DNA from: Cichorium intybus | Lineage: Eukaryota; Streptophyta; Magnoliopsida; Asterales; Asteraceae | Direction: 5' to 3' | Assembly (NCBI GenBank): GCA_023525715.1 | Contig: CM042012.1 | Location: 38,749,189 to 38,813,188, forward strand | DNA length: 64,000 nucleotides | In this document: in pieces, positions 41,081 to 54,431 of the stretch | Layout: every line of letters starts with the position of its first letter | How positions within the stretch are numbered: the stretch's first letter is position 1 | The notes under the pieces: generated by a model | The model's input: the letters and a program-made list of their open reading frames with translations, nothing else | Told to the model about the DNA's origin: nothing | Databases searched by the model: none | Made by a program: the position numbers and the translations under genes

Positions 41081-41776
41081 TAGGTGGTTTTTATAATTTA
41101 TATAATTCTTTTATAAAAGTAAGTGTCTATAAAATACGTAAAGCGTTTTAGCTTAATTTTATAAATTTTCGAAGAAATTGATCTTGTAAATAAATATTAT
41201 GTATAAAAACATTGCTAAACATCTATTTAGATTGAGTCATAGCTCGTTAGATAATGATATACGCGTTTAAGCACATTATTTTTCCAAATACGCGATTTTC
41301 AGCATTTTCCCGAAAAATATGTTTGGCCATAAAATTAAACAATAGACGATATTACGCTTCATAATATATGATTTCTTATCCCATTTTTTATGTTTAAGGC
41401 ACCGCGTTTTATATTTTGGGTCCAAATCCTGTGTACATTTATTCGTTCACAGCGATTTAACTGCTGTAACTTTCACATACTAACTCCATTTTCGACGCTC
41501 TATATATCCACGGGTTCGTATTCACGAATACATCGTTTTATTAATATTATTATTCCCAAAATAATAATTGTATGATTATCATATTTTTACGCTACAGTAG
41601 TTTATTATCCGTATTTTCAACGTTTACTCGATAACTGGTTTGAATTAGCGTACGTAGTATTATAATATCTAATAATACATCGTAAAGTTTTGAAAAATTA
41701 CATTTCAACATAGGGATTAACGTACGCTTCGTTTGACTACGGTTGACTTTTGCTGACCAAATTGACAATTGTCACA

Positions 41777-41781
41777 GTGAG
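41777..41781. repeat. Right target-site duplication of T1 (GTGAG)
   Basis: GTGAG directly after the outer terminus GTCACA, matching 8203-8207. Confidence 0.85.
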
Positions 41782-41888
41782 TTTAGTGTTTTCGGGTAAT
41801 TTTAGGTTGTACCGTTATAGCATATTTGCATACATTTTAAAGTAAATTGTAAAAAAGTCGCTATGTTTACTTAAAAGTTTGATTTTGA

Positions 41889-41891
<3 letters not shown>

Positions 41892-41944
<53 letters not shown>
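41892..41944. repeat. (AT)n microsatellite, about 53 bp
   Basis: Uninterrupted AT dinucleotides. It marks the left border of a segment whose right border is the longer (TA)n at 43313-43414. Confidence 0.95.
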
Positions 41945-44708
<2,764 letters not shown>

Positions 44709-44713
44709 AATAC

Positions 44714-44971
44714 TGTTGGATTAATTGGGTTTGTATTTAATCATTTATCATCTTTGCTTTAATTGAGTGGGTATTATGAAAGGGAAGGTGGAGCGTAATC
44801 AGGAGAAGTGGAAGTTTTCTTTTGATTTTTGTTTTCCTACTTTAGCTTAGTGGGTTGGTAGCTGTATTATTAGTTTCCTTCCTTGTAGTATTTAAGCACC
44901 CAATATAATGCAATGGATATGAGAGAATAAGAACATATTAGTTTCTTAATTGTTGAGTTCTATTTTCTACA
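44714..44971 (+). repeat. 5' LTR of the TRIM-like element
   Basis: 258 bp, TGTTGGATTA to TTTTCTACA, with a TATTTAAG TATA-like word near 44889. Confidence 0.92.
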
Positions 44972-45186
44972 TTTGGTATCAGAGCCTAGGGCTCGAAAAG
45001 ACATAGAAGGCCGGTTTGAGAGTCGGAAAAGGAGTAGCCCTTCGCTGCAGGGTAGACGCAGCAGGAAACGGGTTTCTTTTGTTCCGTTGAAGGGGGTGTG
45101 AATCTTTTTTTTTTGTTAGCGGTCGAAAAAAAACTGCTTCTTCTCTTGATCAAGTGTTCGTATTGTAAAGAGACCAACCGGCGGAG

Positions 45187-45690
45187 GTGTGTTGCAAAGA
45201 CGAACGGAAAAGATCCGTCAAAGCGGGTGGCTTTGGATTTAGTTCGTTCTGCAGGGGCAAGAAGACGGTAAAGCTCGGAGCTTGTTTTCTTAGTCGGTGG
45301 GATAAGTCTCTTGGAACGGGTTTGATCCGAAAAAGGTTGAAGCTGTCAAAAGGCGCCGAAAAGACGAGCGGAAGGAAATCAAAGTACGTGGCTTTGAGTT
45401 CGGTTCGTGTTGCAGAAATAGAAGACCGTAAAGGTGGTGGTGACCTTGTCTTCTTGACCTGTGATGAAGAAAGGCGGTTCGTTTGTGATGATTTCGGGAT
45501 TGTGTTTAAAGAAGTCATTGATCGGCTTGATTGTGATATGGGGAGACCAGCATAGGTGCTTGAAAAACGGACAGAAATGATCCGTCAAAGCAGGGGCTTT
45601 GGATTCAGTTCGTTTGGTAGGTTGAAAGAAAATGGTAGAAGCAGGTGGCTTTGTTTTCTTGGTCGGTGGAGATGCCTCTTTGAACAAGAG
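45187..45690 (+). repeat. Three diverged internal repeats in the TRIM-like element
   Basis: Segments starting near 45196, 45365 and 45565 each share a block of AAGACGAACGGAAA, GTGGCTTTG and AGTTCGTT words. The first and third are followed by a related TTGTTTTCTTGGTCGGTGG segment. They may derive from one ancestral unit of about 125 bp. Confidence 0.65.
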
Positions 45691-46015
45691 TGATCGTAAA
45701 AAGGAATGGAGAAACAACACGGTGTGAACATTATGGCGGTGGCGGTTCAAATCGGGTGGCTTTGGGTGTGGCCGGGGAAGAGGCCGTCGATCCGGGAAAA
45801 GTTGTGATGTTAATGAACGTGTCCAACGGTATGCCATGTTACATGTTACAAGTGTTTGTGAACAATTAAAATTTGTTGAGCTAAAGAAGACTTTGGATGT
45901 GACCGAGGTGGAGGTTTGGTGTCCGGAAAAGGTCAATAATCGAGATGGTTCTAAATGAACGTAATCAAGTGTTGCTGTGATCGAGTAGCATGAACAAACC
46001 AATTAAGGGGGTGAT

Positions 46016-46273
46016 TGTTGGATTAATTGGGTTTGTATTTAATCATTTATCATCTTTGCTTTAATTGAGTGGGTATTATGAAAGGGAAGGTGGAGCGTAA
46101 TCAGGAGAAGTGGACGTTTTCTTTTGATTTTTGTTTTCCTACTTTAGCTTAGTGGGTTGGTAGCTGTATTATTAGTTTCCTTTCTTGTAGTATTTAAGCA
46201 CCCAATATAATGCAATGGATATGAGAGAATAAGAACATATTAGTTTCTTAATTGTTGAGTTCTATTTTCCACA
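46016..46273 (+). repeat. 3' LTR of the TRIM-like element
   Basis: 258 bp with three substitutions from the 5' LTR; AATAC target copy follows at 46274-46278. Confidence 0.92.
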
Positions 46274-46880
46274 AATACACCAGAAACCACTAAATCGCTA
46301 AACCAGTGCACCGGTACACATTCTATTTAATGTTTTGACTTCAATATGATTACTTCTGTGATCTTTAATGTTTAATCCAATCTATCGTGTTTTTGTTTAT
46401 TTATATGATTTCTCGATGTAAACCTTATTTTTGCTGTTTTTTCTTAGATTACTTTTGTTATTATGGTTGATAAGGGAAATGCACACCAAGTGTTCGACTG
46501 AATGCCATCGAGAATCTTCAAGGTAACTACATATTTCTTGCATGAAATAGGATTAGACATGCGAAAAGGAAAAAAGTTGTTAAAAATTCTTGAAAGAAAG
46601 CTAGAACAAGAGATGGAATCATTTATAACATTGTAGCATTGACTGACTTTTTGCATTCCTGTGTTTGTTTTTTATTCTTATTCTCTTTAAGCGTTAACTA
46701 ATGGCACACGTTTCTTTAAGAAAATCATTCCTGATGATCTAATGGCTTTTTTGTAATTTGCAGGGTTAATAATATAGTTGCAACTTTTGTCATGTTATGT
46801 CTTGTCCCGTGTAAAATAGGGCGTTATGCAAGAATTAGTTAGATTATTTATTTATTTTTTAAACTTTCACCTATTTACAG
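46274..46880 (+). other. Helitron sequence upstream of the asparagine synthetase exon
   Basis: AT-rich, intron-like sequence. I see no further asparagine synthetase exon here. A short frame near 46460-46523 followed by GGTAAC could be a decayed exon of another gene; I cannot name it. Confidence 0.35.
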
Positions 46881-47041
46881 CTGTAATTAAGAGGCTTATG
46901 ACGGATGTACCATTTGGTGTACTTCTTTCTGGAGACCTTGATTCATCTTTTGTTGTTGTTGTTGCTTCACGCCACATGGCTAATTCAGAAGCTTCTTGGC
47001 AGTGGGGAACAAAGTTGCATACTTTTTGCATTGGATTGAAG
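46881..47041 (+). pseudogene. Asparagine synthetase exon fragment
   Basis: 161 bases encode AVIKRLMTDVPFGVLLSG-DLDSS and, further on, ASRHMA and QWGTKLHTFCIGLK. This is the start of the ATP-pyrophosphatase (synthetase) domain of glutamine-hydrolysing asparagine synthetase. TTTACAG precedes it and GTTTAC follows, so it looks like a single exon with its splice sites. The pyrophosphate-binding SGGLDSS motif reads SGDLDSS, a Gly to Asp change expected to abolish activity. No neighbouring exons are visible. It sits inside the probable Helitron and is best read as a captured fragment; a remnant of a local decayed gene is the alternative. Confidence 0.8.
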
Positions 47042-48026
47042 GTTTACATTCTTTTATTATGCAGACGTTTCTTTAATCTAATATTATCCGGTTAATTTCT
47101 TAATCATTAATTTAAAAAAAACTAATATGATCAATTGTGAACACATACCACCTATGTCAAGTTTTTATTTCAAACGACACCTATGTCAAGTTTTTAGGTT
47201 TATACAATCAAATTTGATTTCAAATTTTAAAATAAACTTAATTTTGATTAACAAGTTCTTGGCTTTTTATGTTAAATTGTCACTGCTATATCCTTGTCGA
47301 CTTTTCAAAGTATAGTATCCTACAAATTTATAAGTACAATGCTTAATTGGGTAGGTTTTTCAAACTACAATGTGAAATTAAGAAAAAAATTGATGTAATA
47401 GAAAAAATTGAAGTACGATGCTATAATACATGAATAAATGAGAGTACATTGCTACTTATTGCATTTATAATTGCAAGTTTTTGATCTTTATAATTTTCAC
47501 TCATTTTTGCCTCAGTATTTGTATGTAGGTTTGTATCTATGTCTATTTCTATAAGTGTATTTGTATGTATCGGTGTGTAAGATTTGTAATTTTTTAAAAG
47601 TTCTTGGTTTCCTTGGATGCAGTTGAGCAGTTATTGGTTTCCAAAAAATGCAAAAAAAATAATTCAAACATGATTCGATAATTCTACGAAAGGTTTGTAT
47701 GTTTGTAATTACATAATGATATGCTTATTTTTTTAGTTCAAAGAGATTGCCCATGCACCGATTTCATTTTTGATAGCCATACCAACAAGTGACATTATAA
47801 TTAATTACCTTCTTTTTATTTTCGTTGTGTGTAATATGTAATCTTTGTAAAGAGCTTGCTAAATCTGTTCTTGAGGTCTTATGTATATATTTCTTTTTAA
47901 GGTGTAGCACATATTAACATTTACGCTTGTACCCCCTGCAGATTAAATACTAGCTCAAGAAACAAAAAAGCATACTCCTAAGTACACTTGAGACGTTTCT
48001 TTGCCTAGAGATAAATTGGAAAAAAC
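47042..48026 (+). other. Intron-like AT-rich sequence after the exon
   Basis: T-rich sequence without domains. Near 47930 and again near 56040-56070, on the other side of G2, there are related words (TACCCCCTG-AGA and AGTATGCTCCTAA-TACA), suggesting an older local duplication. The target TTTGC (48027-48031) lies at its end. Confidence 0.45.
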
Positions 48027-48390
48027 TTTGCTGTAACACCCGACTTATTAACCAAAAACACCCCAAAATTTTTTCAGTTTTTCAAACCAAATATTTTACA
48101 AATAAAACATAGTAAGGGGTATTAGTTAATACAATTCGAGTACAAGAGTATCACGAAGTACAATACATAAAATATTATACGTTCTTCAAGCCGGGTATTA
48201 CTTCAACACTAAGTCCTCAGTCACGGACTTTATCTTTTCCCTTCGCGGGATCACGCTCACCTGCAGGGACATATCAAATAAACGGTGAGCTATAAAGCCC
48301 AATGAGTAATCAAATCAACAATAACATGTATACGAATAAAATTCTCTATACGAAATCAAACTTTGTATTATCATGCAATACAAAACAAGT

Positions 48391-48562
48391 ATGGCTCACG
48401 GGTTAGCCCGCTGTTGCCTTGGCTCACGGGTTAGCCCGCTGTTGCCTAGACTCACGGGTTAGCCCGCTGTTGTCTATCTAAATCGGATTCATCAAAATAA
48501 ACTGCGGCTCACGGGTTAGCCCGCTGTTGCCTAGACTCACGGGTTAGCCCGCTGTTGTCTAT
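48391..48562 (-). repeat. 28-bp minisatellite in G2 LTR
   Basis: Three units, then a spacer of about 28 bp, then two units of GGCTCACGGGTTAGCCCGCTGTTGCC type. Each unit contains the palindrome CGGGTTAGCCCG. Repeated at 54791-54962, where one unit has a C to T change. Confidence 0.85.
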
Positions 48563-49299
48563 ATAACAGTTTACATAGATATATTGACTCACAGTTCCGT
48601 TCTTGTCTATAACAGACTCACGGCTTATCTGGTCTTGTCATATCTTAAATCATGAAAATCTGTCATTTTTGTCCCTCAAATCACATACATCTGCAGCTGC
48701 TCATAGAACATTTACCATAACGTATAACAGTGATATTACTCACTTCCAAGCTACCAAAAACTGAACTCCGGAACTGCTACATGTTATAAGAGTTCAAACA
48801 GTATATATCACATCTGTTATAAGTGAGATTACTCACCTGCTTGCAGCTCTATGTAGTCTTAACCCACACCAATAGTGATTACAAACACTTCCTCAACAAT
48901 TTCCTGCACCTACACAACCATATACATACCAAATAGAGGTGAATACCTTGTATTTCCACCATCAAAGCTTAAAGCTTTCTCCTTTTGGTTGATACTCAAG
49001 ATTAGGAATATTTTAAAACATCCAAACATGAGCCATCTACTCAATTCCAACAAATCACAGGTGGTTCGTCATAACCACTCAAACCCAACCCAAATCAACC
49101 AAATCAACCGTTCAATTGAACAATAACGGTAAAGCTTACCTTCAAGAAGCGAAATACCGAAGATTACTTCAATCCATCAAGTTATAGCCTTCCAATTTGG
49201 TTCTAAGATGATTGGGGAATATTTTCTAGGGTTTTGGAGGTTTTATGTTCGAGAGAAAATACCCAAAATGGCTAAAAATCGCATATAAAAAAGTGAATC

Positions 49300-49456
49300 T
49301 GCGCGTGCTACAGTGCCCGTGTAAAATTTAACACGCCCGTGTAATGCTACAGTGCCCGTGTAAATTTTAACACGCCCGTGTAATGCTACAGTAACCGGAA
49401 AACATAAAATTACCGTGAGTTACACGACCCGTGTAACATTTACACGACCCGTGTAA
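49300..49456 (-). repeat. Tandem and palindromic CCGTGTAA repeats in G2 LTR
   Basis: Two units of about 39 bp (GCTACAGTGCCCGTGTAAA...AACACGCCCGTGTAAT) are followed by TTACACGACCCGTGTAA twice (49420-49436 and 49440-49456), each a 7-bp stem with an ACC loop. The other LTR has the same at a 6400-bp offset. Confidence 0.8.
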
Positions 49457-49593
49457 GCATTTTTTTGCGTTTTTCATGCGAAAACATTACCCAAAAGGTA
49501 TTCTAACCTTCCAAACACATTTAACATCTTATTAAATCATAATTACATTACGATTAACCTAAGAATACTTACCGAAAGTAACGTGGTGTTACA

Positions 49594-49609
49594 AATTCTC
49601 CCCTCCTTC
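49594..49609 (-). other. Polypurine tract of G2
   Basis: Minus strand AAGGAGGGGAGAATTT, directly before the 3' LTR. Confidence 0.85.
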
Positions 49610-49629
49610 AAGAGATTTCGTCCCCGAAA

Positions 49630-52600
49630 TCATACAAAGAGTTGAGGGTATTTCTCCCTCATTTCGCTTTCGGTCTCCCACGTCATGTCGGAACCTCTAT
49701 GATGTCGCCAAAGCACTTTGACCATGTTGATCTTCTTGTTTCGCAGCTGTCTTACCTTTCGGTCTAACACCCTTTCGGGTTGTTCCGGATATCTCAACCT
49801 GTCATCCACTTCAATTTCAGCAAGAGGTACTTGTTGAGACTTGTTAAACAAGGTTTTTCTCAAATGGGACACATGAAATACATCATGTATACCATGAAGT
49901 TCATCAGGTAACTCCAATCTATACGCTACAGCTCCAACTCTTTGGGATATGCGGAAAGGTCCAATGAAGCGAGGACTCAATTTCCCTTTCTTCCCAAAAC
50001 GAATTAAGCCTTTCCAAGGGGATACCTTAAGCATTACCATGTCTCCCACTTGGAATTCTATCGGTTTCACCCGTTTGTCTGCATACTGTTTCTGTCGATT
50101 CTAAGCTACCTTTAAATTTTCTCGAATTTGTTTAATCTTTTCTTCAGTCTGCGCTACAATTTCAGGTCCAGCCAACGGCTTTTCCCCAACTTCAGTCCAG
50201 CAAGTCGGAGTACGACACGGTGCTCCATACAATGCCTCATACGGGGCCATCTGAATACTGGAATGATAGCTGTTATTGTACGCGAATTCTACCAGAGGCA
50301 AATGATCTTCCCAGCTTCCACTGAAGTCTATTACACAAGTCCTCAACATATCTTCCAAAGTTTGGATCGTTCTTTCACTTTGGCCATCGGTCTGCGGGTG
50401 ATATGCGGTACTCATAAGTACTTTTGTACCCAATTGCTCTTGAAGACTCTGCCAAAAATGAGAAGTAAACCTACTATCTCGGTCCGATACTATCGATGCT
50501 GGAAATCCATGTCGACAAATCACTTCATCAATGTAGATTTTCGCCAGTTGATCTACTCTGTACTTTTCCTTATATGGTATAAATTGTGCCGATTTGGTCA
50601 ATCGATCCACAATCACCCATATAGAATCATAACCTCGCGGCGTCCGCGGCAACTTTGTCACGAAATCCATGGTAATATGGTCCCATTTCTTCTCCAGAAC
50701 CGGCAATGGCTGTATTTCCCCATACGGTTTCTGATGGTTTGACTTAACTTGCAGATAAGTCAAACATCTTTCCACATATCTTCCAATGTCCTTTTTCATT
50801 CCAGGCCACCAATACATCGGTTTTAACGTCCGATACATCTTGGTACTGCCCGGATGAACTGCATATCGGCTATAATGGCTATCTTCTAGAAGTAAATTCC
50901 GTGCTTCTCCTTGTTTTGGGACCCATATTCGGCTTCTGAAGGTCTTCAATTTTTGAGCATTTTCTTCCAGATGCTTCAAGTACCCAACCATTCTTTCACT
51001 TTTTACATTCTCCGGCTTACACGCTTCCTCTTGTGCCAAACGAATCAATCCTGGTAACCGGCTCACTACACCCATACACGCGGATGTAACTTTCAGAGGA
51101 GCTTCTTTTCGGCTTAAAGCATCTGCCACCACATTCGCCTTACCAGGGTGGTACTGAATTTCACAGTCAAAGTCTTTCAACAGGTCCATCCACCTTTGCT
51201 GTCTCATGCTGAGCTCTTTCTGGTCAAAAAGATACTTCAGGCTCTTATGATCAGTGTAAATAACAAACTTTACACCATATAAATAATGTCTCCACAACTT
51301 CAACGCTAGAACCACCGCAGCTAATTCCAAATCATGAACTGGATACTTCTTTTCAGCATCTTTTAATTGGCGGGACGCATATGCTATGACTCGACTTTTT
51401 TGCATTAAAACACATCCAAGGCCGATTCTTGAAGCATCGCTGTAGATTACATACTCTTCTCCGCTTTGTGGTAGTACTAACACCGGTGCTTCACATAAAG
51501 CTTGTTTCAGTTTCTGGAATGCTTCTTGCTGCTCTTTAGCCCAAGTAAATTTTTCACCTTTCTTAGTCAACTTGGTCAACGGGACAGCTATCGAGGAGAA
51601 GTTCTCGACAAATCTTCTGTAATAGCCTGCCAAACCAAGAAAACTTCTTACTTCAGTGGGACTTCTAGGCGGTTCCCATTTCATCACGGCTTCAATCTTT
51701 GCTGGATCTACTTTCACCCCTTCAGCATTGATTACATGGCCAAGGAATTGGACTTCTCTTAACCAGAATTCACACTTGGAGAATTTAGCATACAACTTTT
51801 CTCGTCGAAGCAACTCCAATACTTGTCGCAGGTGCACTTCATGTTCGGTTTGACTTCTTGAATACACCAAGATGTCATCTATAAACACTATCACCGAGGT
51901 ATCAAGGAACGGTCGGCACACCCGGTTCATAAGATCCATGAATACGGCTGGAGCATTGGTTAACCCAAAAGGCATCACCAAAAACTCATAGTGACCGTAT
52001 CTCGTTCGGAAAGCTGTTTTCGGAATGTCTGACTCCCTTATCTTCAACTGGTGGTATCCTGACCTCAGATCAATCTTGGAAAAATAGGACGCACCCTGTA
52101 GCTGGTCGAATAAGTCGTCTATTCTGGGTAGCGGGTACTTGTTCTTCACAGTGATCTTGTTTAGTTCCCGATAGTCAATGCACATGCGCATTGACCCATC
52201 TTTCTTCTTGACAAACAAAATAGGGGCTCCCCACGGCGATGTACTTGGTCTGATGAAACCCCTGTCTAATAATTCTTCCAGTTGCTTCCGCAGTTCCACC
52301 ATCTCTGAAGGTGCTAAATGGTATGGAGCTCGAGCAACAGGTGCAGCTCCTGGGACTAGTTCAATCGTGAACTCAACCTGTCGATCTGGTGGTAACCCTG
52401 GAAGTTCGTCTGGAAACACATCTGGGAACTCGTTCACCACGTTCACATTCGCTACCCCCACTTTAATTGGTTGAGCCACCGATACATAAGCTAGATAGGA
52501 CATCCCTCCTTTACTGATACAGCTTCGGGCTTGAGCAAAGGAGATGACTGGCATTCTCAACCGAGGTCGTTCACCCTGAATCTTCATCCATTCCCCTTCC

Positions 52601-54273
52601 GGTGATAACACTGTAATACTTTTATTTCTGCAATCCACGTTAGCATAATTTGTTGCTAACCAATCCATTCCCACAATTACACCAAATTCGTTGGTAGTCA
52701 TCGGCTTCAAATCTATAGGGAAAACGGTCCCGTAGATTTTAAGCTGGCAACCTTCCATATGTTCAGAAACCCAGACATATCGGCCGTCTGCTATAGCTAC
52801 TTCTAAGCTTTCATCCATCGGGGTTAAAGGTACATTCAAGCGAGGCAATAAAGATTCCGATACAAAACAGTGAGTGGCTCCCGGATCAAAAATAACATAT
52901 ACAGGTATGGTATTGAGAGTGAAAATACCGGTCACCACATCCGTCTTCTCACGGGCTTCTTCCACAGTCATCTGGAACGCTCGTGAGGCCACTGGTCGTC
53001 CCCTGTTCTTCGGCTCTTCTTTCTTTCCCACTTGATCATCCCTGGGCCTTTCGCTGTATACACCAGATTTCAGTTGGGGACAATTTAGGCGAATATGATC
53101 CGTAGCCCCGTATTGGAAACACCTACGGTCCGCCCGACAGTCCCGTGTAGAATGACCCGTCTTTCCACAATTTCGACAGCTAACTGACCCAGTATCACTG
53201 CGACAACTGCCCGTGTGCCTTTTTCTGCATTTTTCGCACCACTTCCCTTCATCTTTCTGGCCCTTTCCCTTAGACCCGGATTGTTGCAACTTTTTCTGAG
53301 GCGTCCAACCTTGGTCTTCCGCCTTTCGTTTCGTTTCCATAACTTTCTTTTCATCTTCCTGCCGCTTCAATTCTGTTTCACTTTCTGTGGCTCGATCCAC
53401 CACTTGTCGGAAGGTAGTTAGTTTCAATGGTTGCACAATTTCTCTAATTCGGGTTGTCAGCCCCCGAACATACTTGTCAATCTTTCTCTTTTCAGTGTAG
53501 ATATGGTGCTCCGCAAACCTAGCTTTCTCCAGAAAGCTAAGAGTATATTCCTGGACAGATCGGGAACCCTGTTCCAAATGCAGGAATTCATCTTCCAGCT
53601 TCTGAACAGCTACCTCCGAGCAATATTCTTCATTGAACTTTGTCTTGAATTGCTCCCAAGGTATCGATTGGGACGAATCAATATCCAGTGATCTATAGTA
53701 GGTTTGCCACCAATGTAGTGCGCCACTTGTAAGTTGGTTCGTGGCAAATTCCACTTTATCTTCATCCGCACACTTGCTTACTAGGAACACCTTTTCCATA
53801 TGCATGATCCATTCCATAGCTTTGACTGGATCATCTGTCCCCGAGAATTCCTTTGGTTTACAACCAAGGAACGATTTATAAGTACACCCAACTTTCCTTG
53901 CTGAAGCTTCCCCACCTTGAGTTTCTTTTGCTGCCCGGGCACGACTTTCTCCCTGGCTTTCATTTTCTGGCTGCCCGTCATGAACACTTTTTGCAGCCTC
54001 TTCGGTAGGATTTGGATTTGCACTTGGGTTGGGATTGCCACTCGGGTTGGGGTTGTTCGATAATGCTGGCATCATCTGCCTAACCACTTCTTCCACAATG
54101 GCTTGTATATCAGGTGGATTTTGTCCCACCGGTTCCCTTGCTGGTGCTCTTTGCCCAACAGAGCCGCGTGACCTAGCTGGTCCACTTCTTGCAGTTCCAC
54201 GTGACCTAGCTGGTCCACTTCTCGCAGTTCCACGTGAATTCACACCAGTAGGATTGCTTCGTGTATTTCTCAT
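49630..54273 (-). pseudogene. G2 Gag-Pol-chromodomain polyprotein with internal stop
   Basis: ATG 54273. The frame is open for 1390 codons, then TAG stands where G1 has a Gln codon (about 50101-50103), and it continues open to 49630. All domains of G1 are present in the same order: gag; zinc knuckles (the second starts CFQY where G1 has CFQC, so one zinc Cys is lost); DPGATH protease; RT with FIDDIL; RNase H; integrase HHCC, where the pair CLTC reads CLTY; a complete DDE triad; then after the stop the integrase C-terminus and chromodomain. The stop would remove the last 156 residues. Otherwise no frameshift is seen. It is likely inactive but recent. Confidence 0.93.
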
Positions 54274-54414
54274 ACTTCAAGATTTCAACAAACCATTAGA
54301 TTACATATATAGTAACAACCTATATATATATATATATAACAGTCCAATTATCTGTGCTTCTCTCAAGGTTTAAGTCCAGGGATCTAATCTAAGACACCTA
54401 GTTCACTTAAACCA

Positions 54415-54428
54415 CGGCTCTGATACCA
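54415..54428 (-). promoter_or_regulatory. Primer-binding site of G2
   Basis: Minus strand TGGTATCAGAGCCG, three bases inside the LTR; tRNA-Met type. Confidence 0.9.
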
Positions 54429-54431
54429 ACT

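Larger units (their letters stand above)
8208..41776 (-). mobile_element. T1: old Ty3/gypsy chromovirus (Tekay-like) split by nested elements
   Basis: On the minus strand the order is 5' LTR (41776-38634), tRNA-Met PBS, a degenerate gag zinc-finger/protease region (about 36780-36240), integrase (28168-27690 and 8904-8465) and the tail of the 3' LTR (8464-8208). The same five bases, GTGAG, flank both outer ends, which shows that all these pieces belong to one insertion. E1 and E2 are inserted in the integrase region. RT and RNase H are missing, apparently removed by the deletion that also truncated E2 at about 36133. Most of the 3' LTR and the end of integrase are also deleted. Stops and frameshifts make it non-functional. 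Confidence 0.88.
38634..41776 (-). repeat. 5' LTR of T1 (3143 bp)
   Basis: Minus strand starts TGTGACAATTGTC and ends GGTGTGACA. Its plus-strand left end matches the 8208-8464 remnant. The LTR is long and contains nested tandem repeats, a GGT-rich tract and a 17-G run. Short open frames in it are not supported as genes. Confidence 0.88.
44714..46273 (+). mobile_element. TRIM-like small LTR retrotransposon (1560 bp)
   Basis: Two 258-bp LTRs (44714-44971 and 46016-46273; TGTTGGATTAATTGG to TTCYACA) differ at three positions. AATAC duplications flank it (44709-44713 and 46274-46278). A tRNA-Met PBS (TGGTATCAGAGCC, 44974-44986) and a purine tract AATTAAGGGGGTGA (46001-46014) complete the structure. 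The 1044-bp internal region has no retroviral domain, so it must be mobilised in trans. Open frames on both strands inside it are not supported as genes. Confidence 0.92.
48032..49593 (-). repeat. 3' LTR of G2 (left copy)
   Basis: 1562 bp, TGTAACACCC to GGTGTTACA. Contains the 28-bp array 48391-48562 and palindromes at 49420-49456. Confidence 0.95.

Noticed and set aside
45187..45555. 122-codon plus-strand frame in the TRIM-like element
   Set aside because: Basic, low-information translation of repeated noncoding sequence; no support beyond being open.
45379..46002. 207-codon minus-strand frame in the TRIM-like element
   Set aside because: Antisense to the element, overlaps the repeated internal blocks, no recognisable motif.
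46826..47095. A functional asparagine synthetase gene
   Set aside because: Only one exon is seen, the SGGLDSS loop is altered, and the open frame on both sides is intron sequence.
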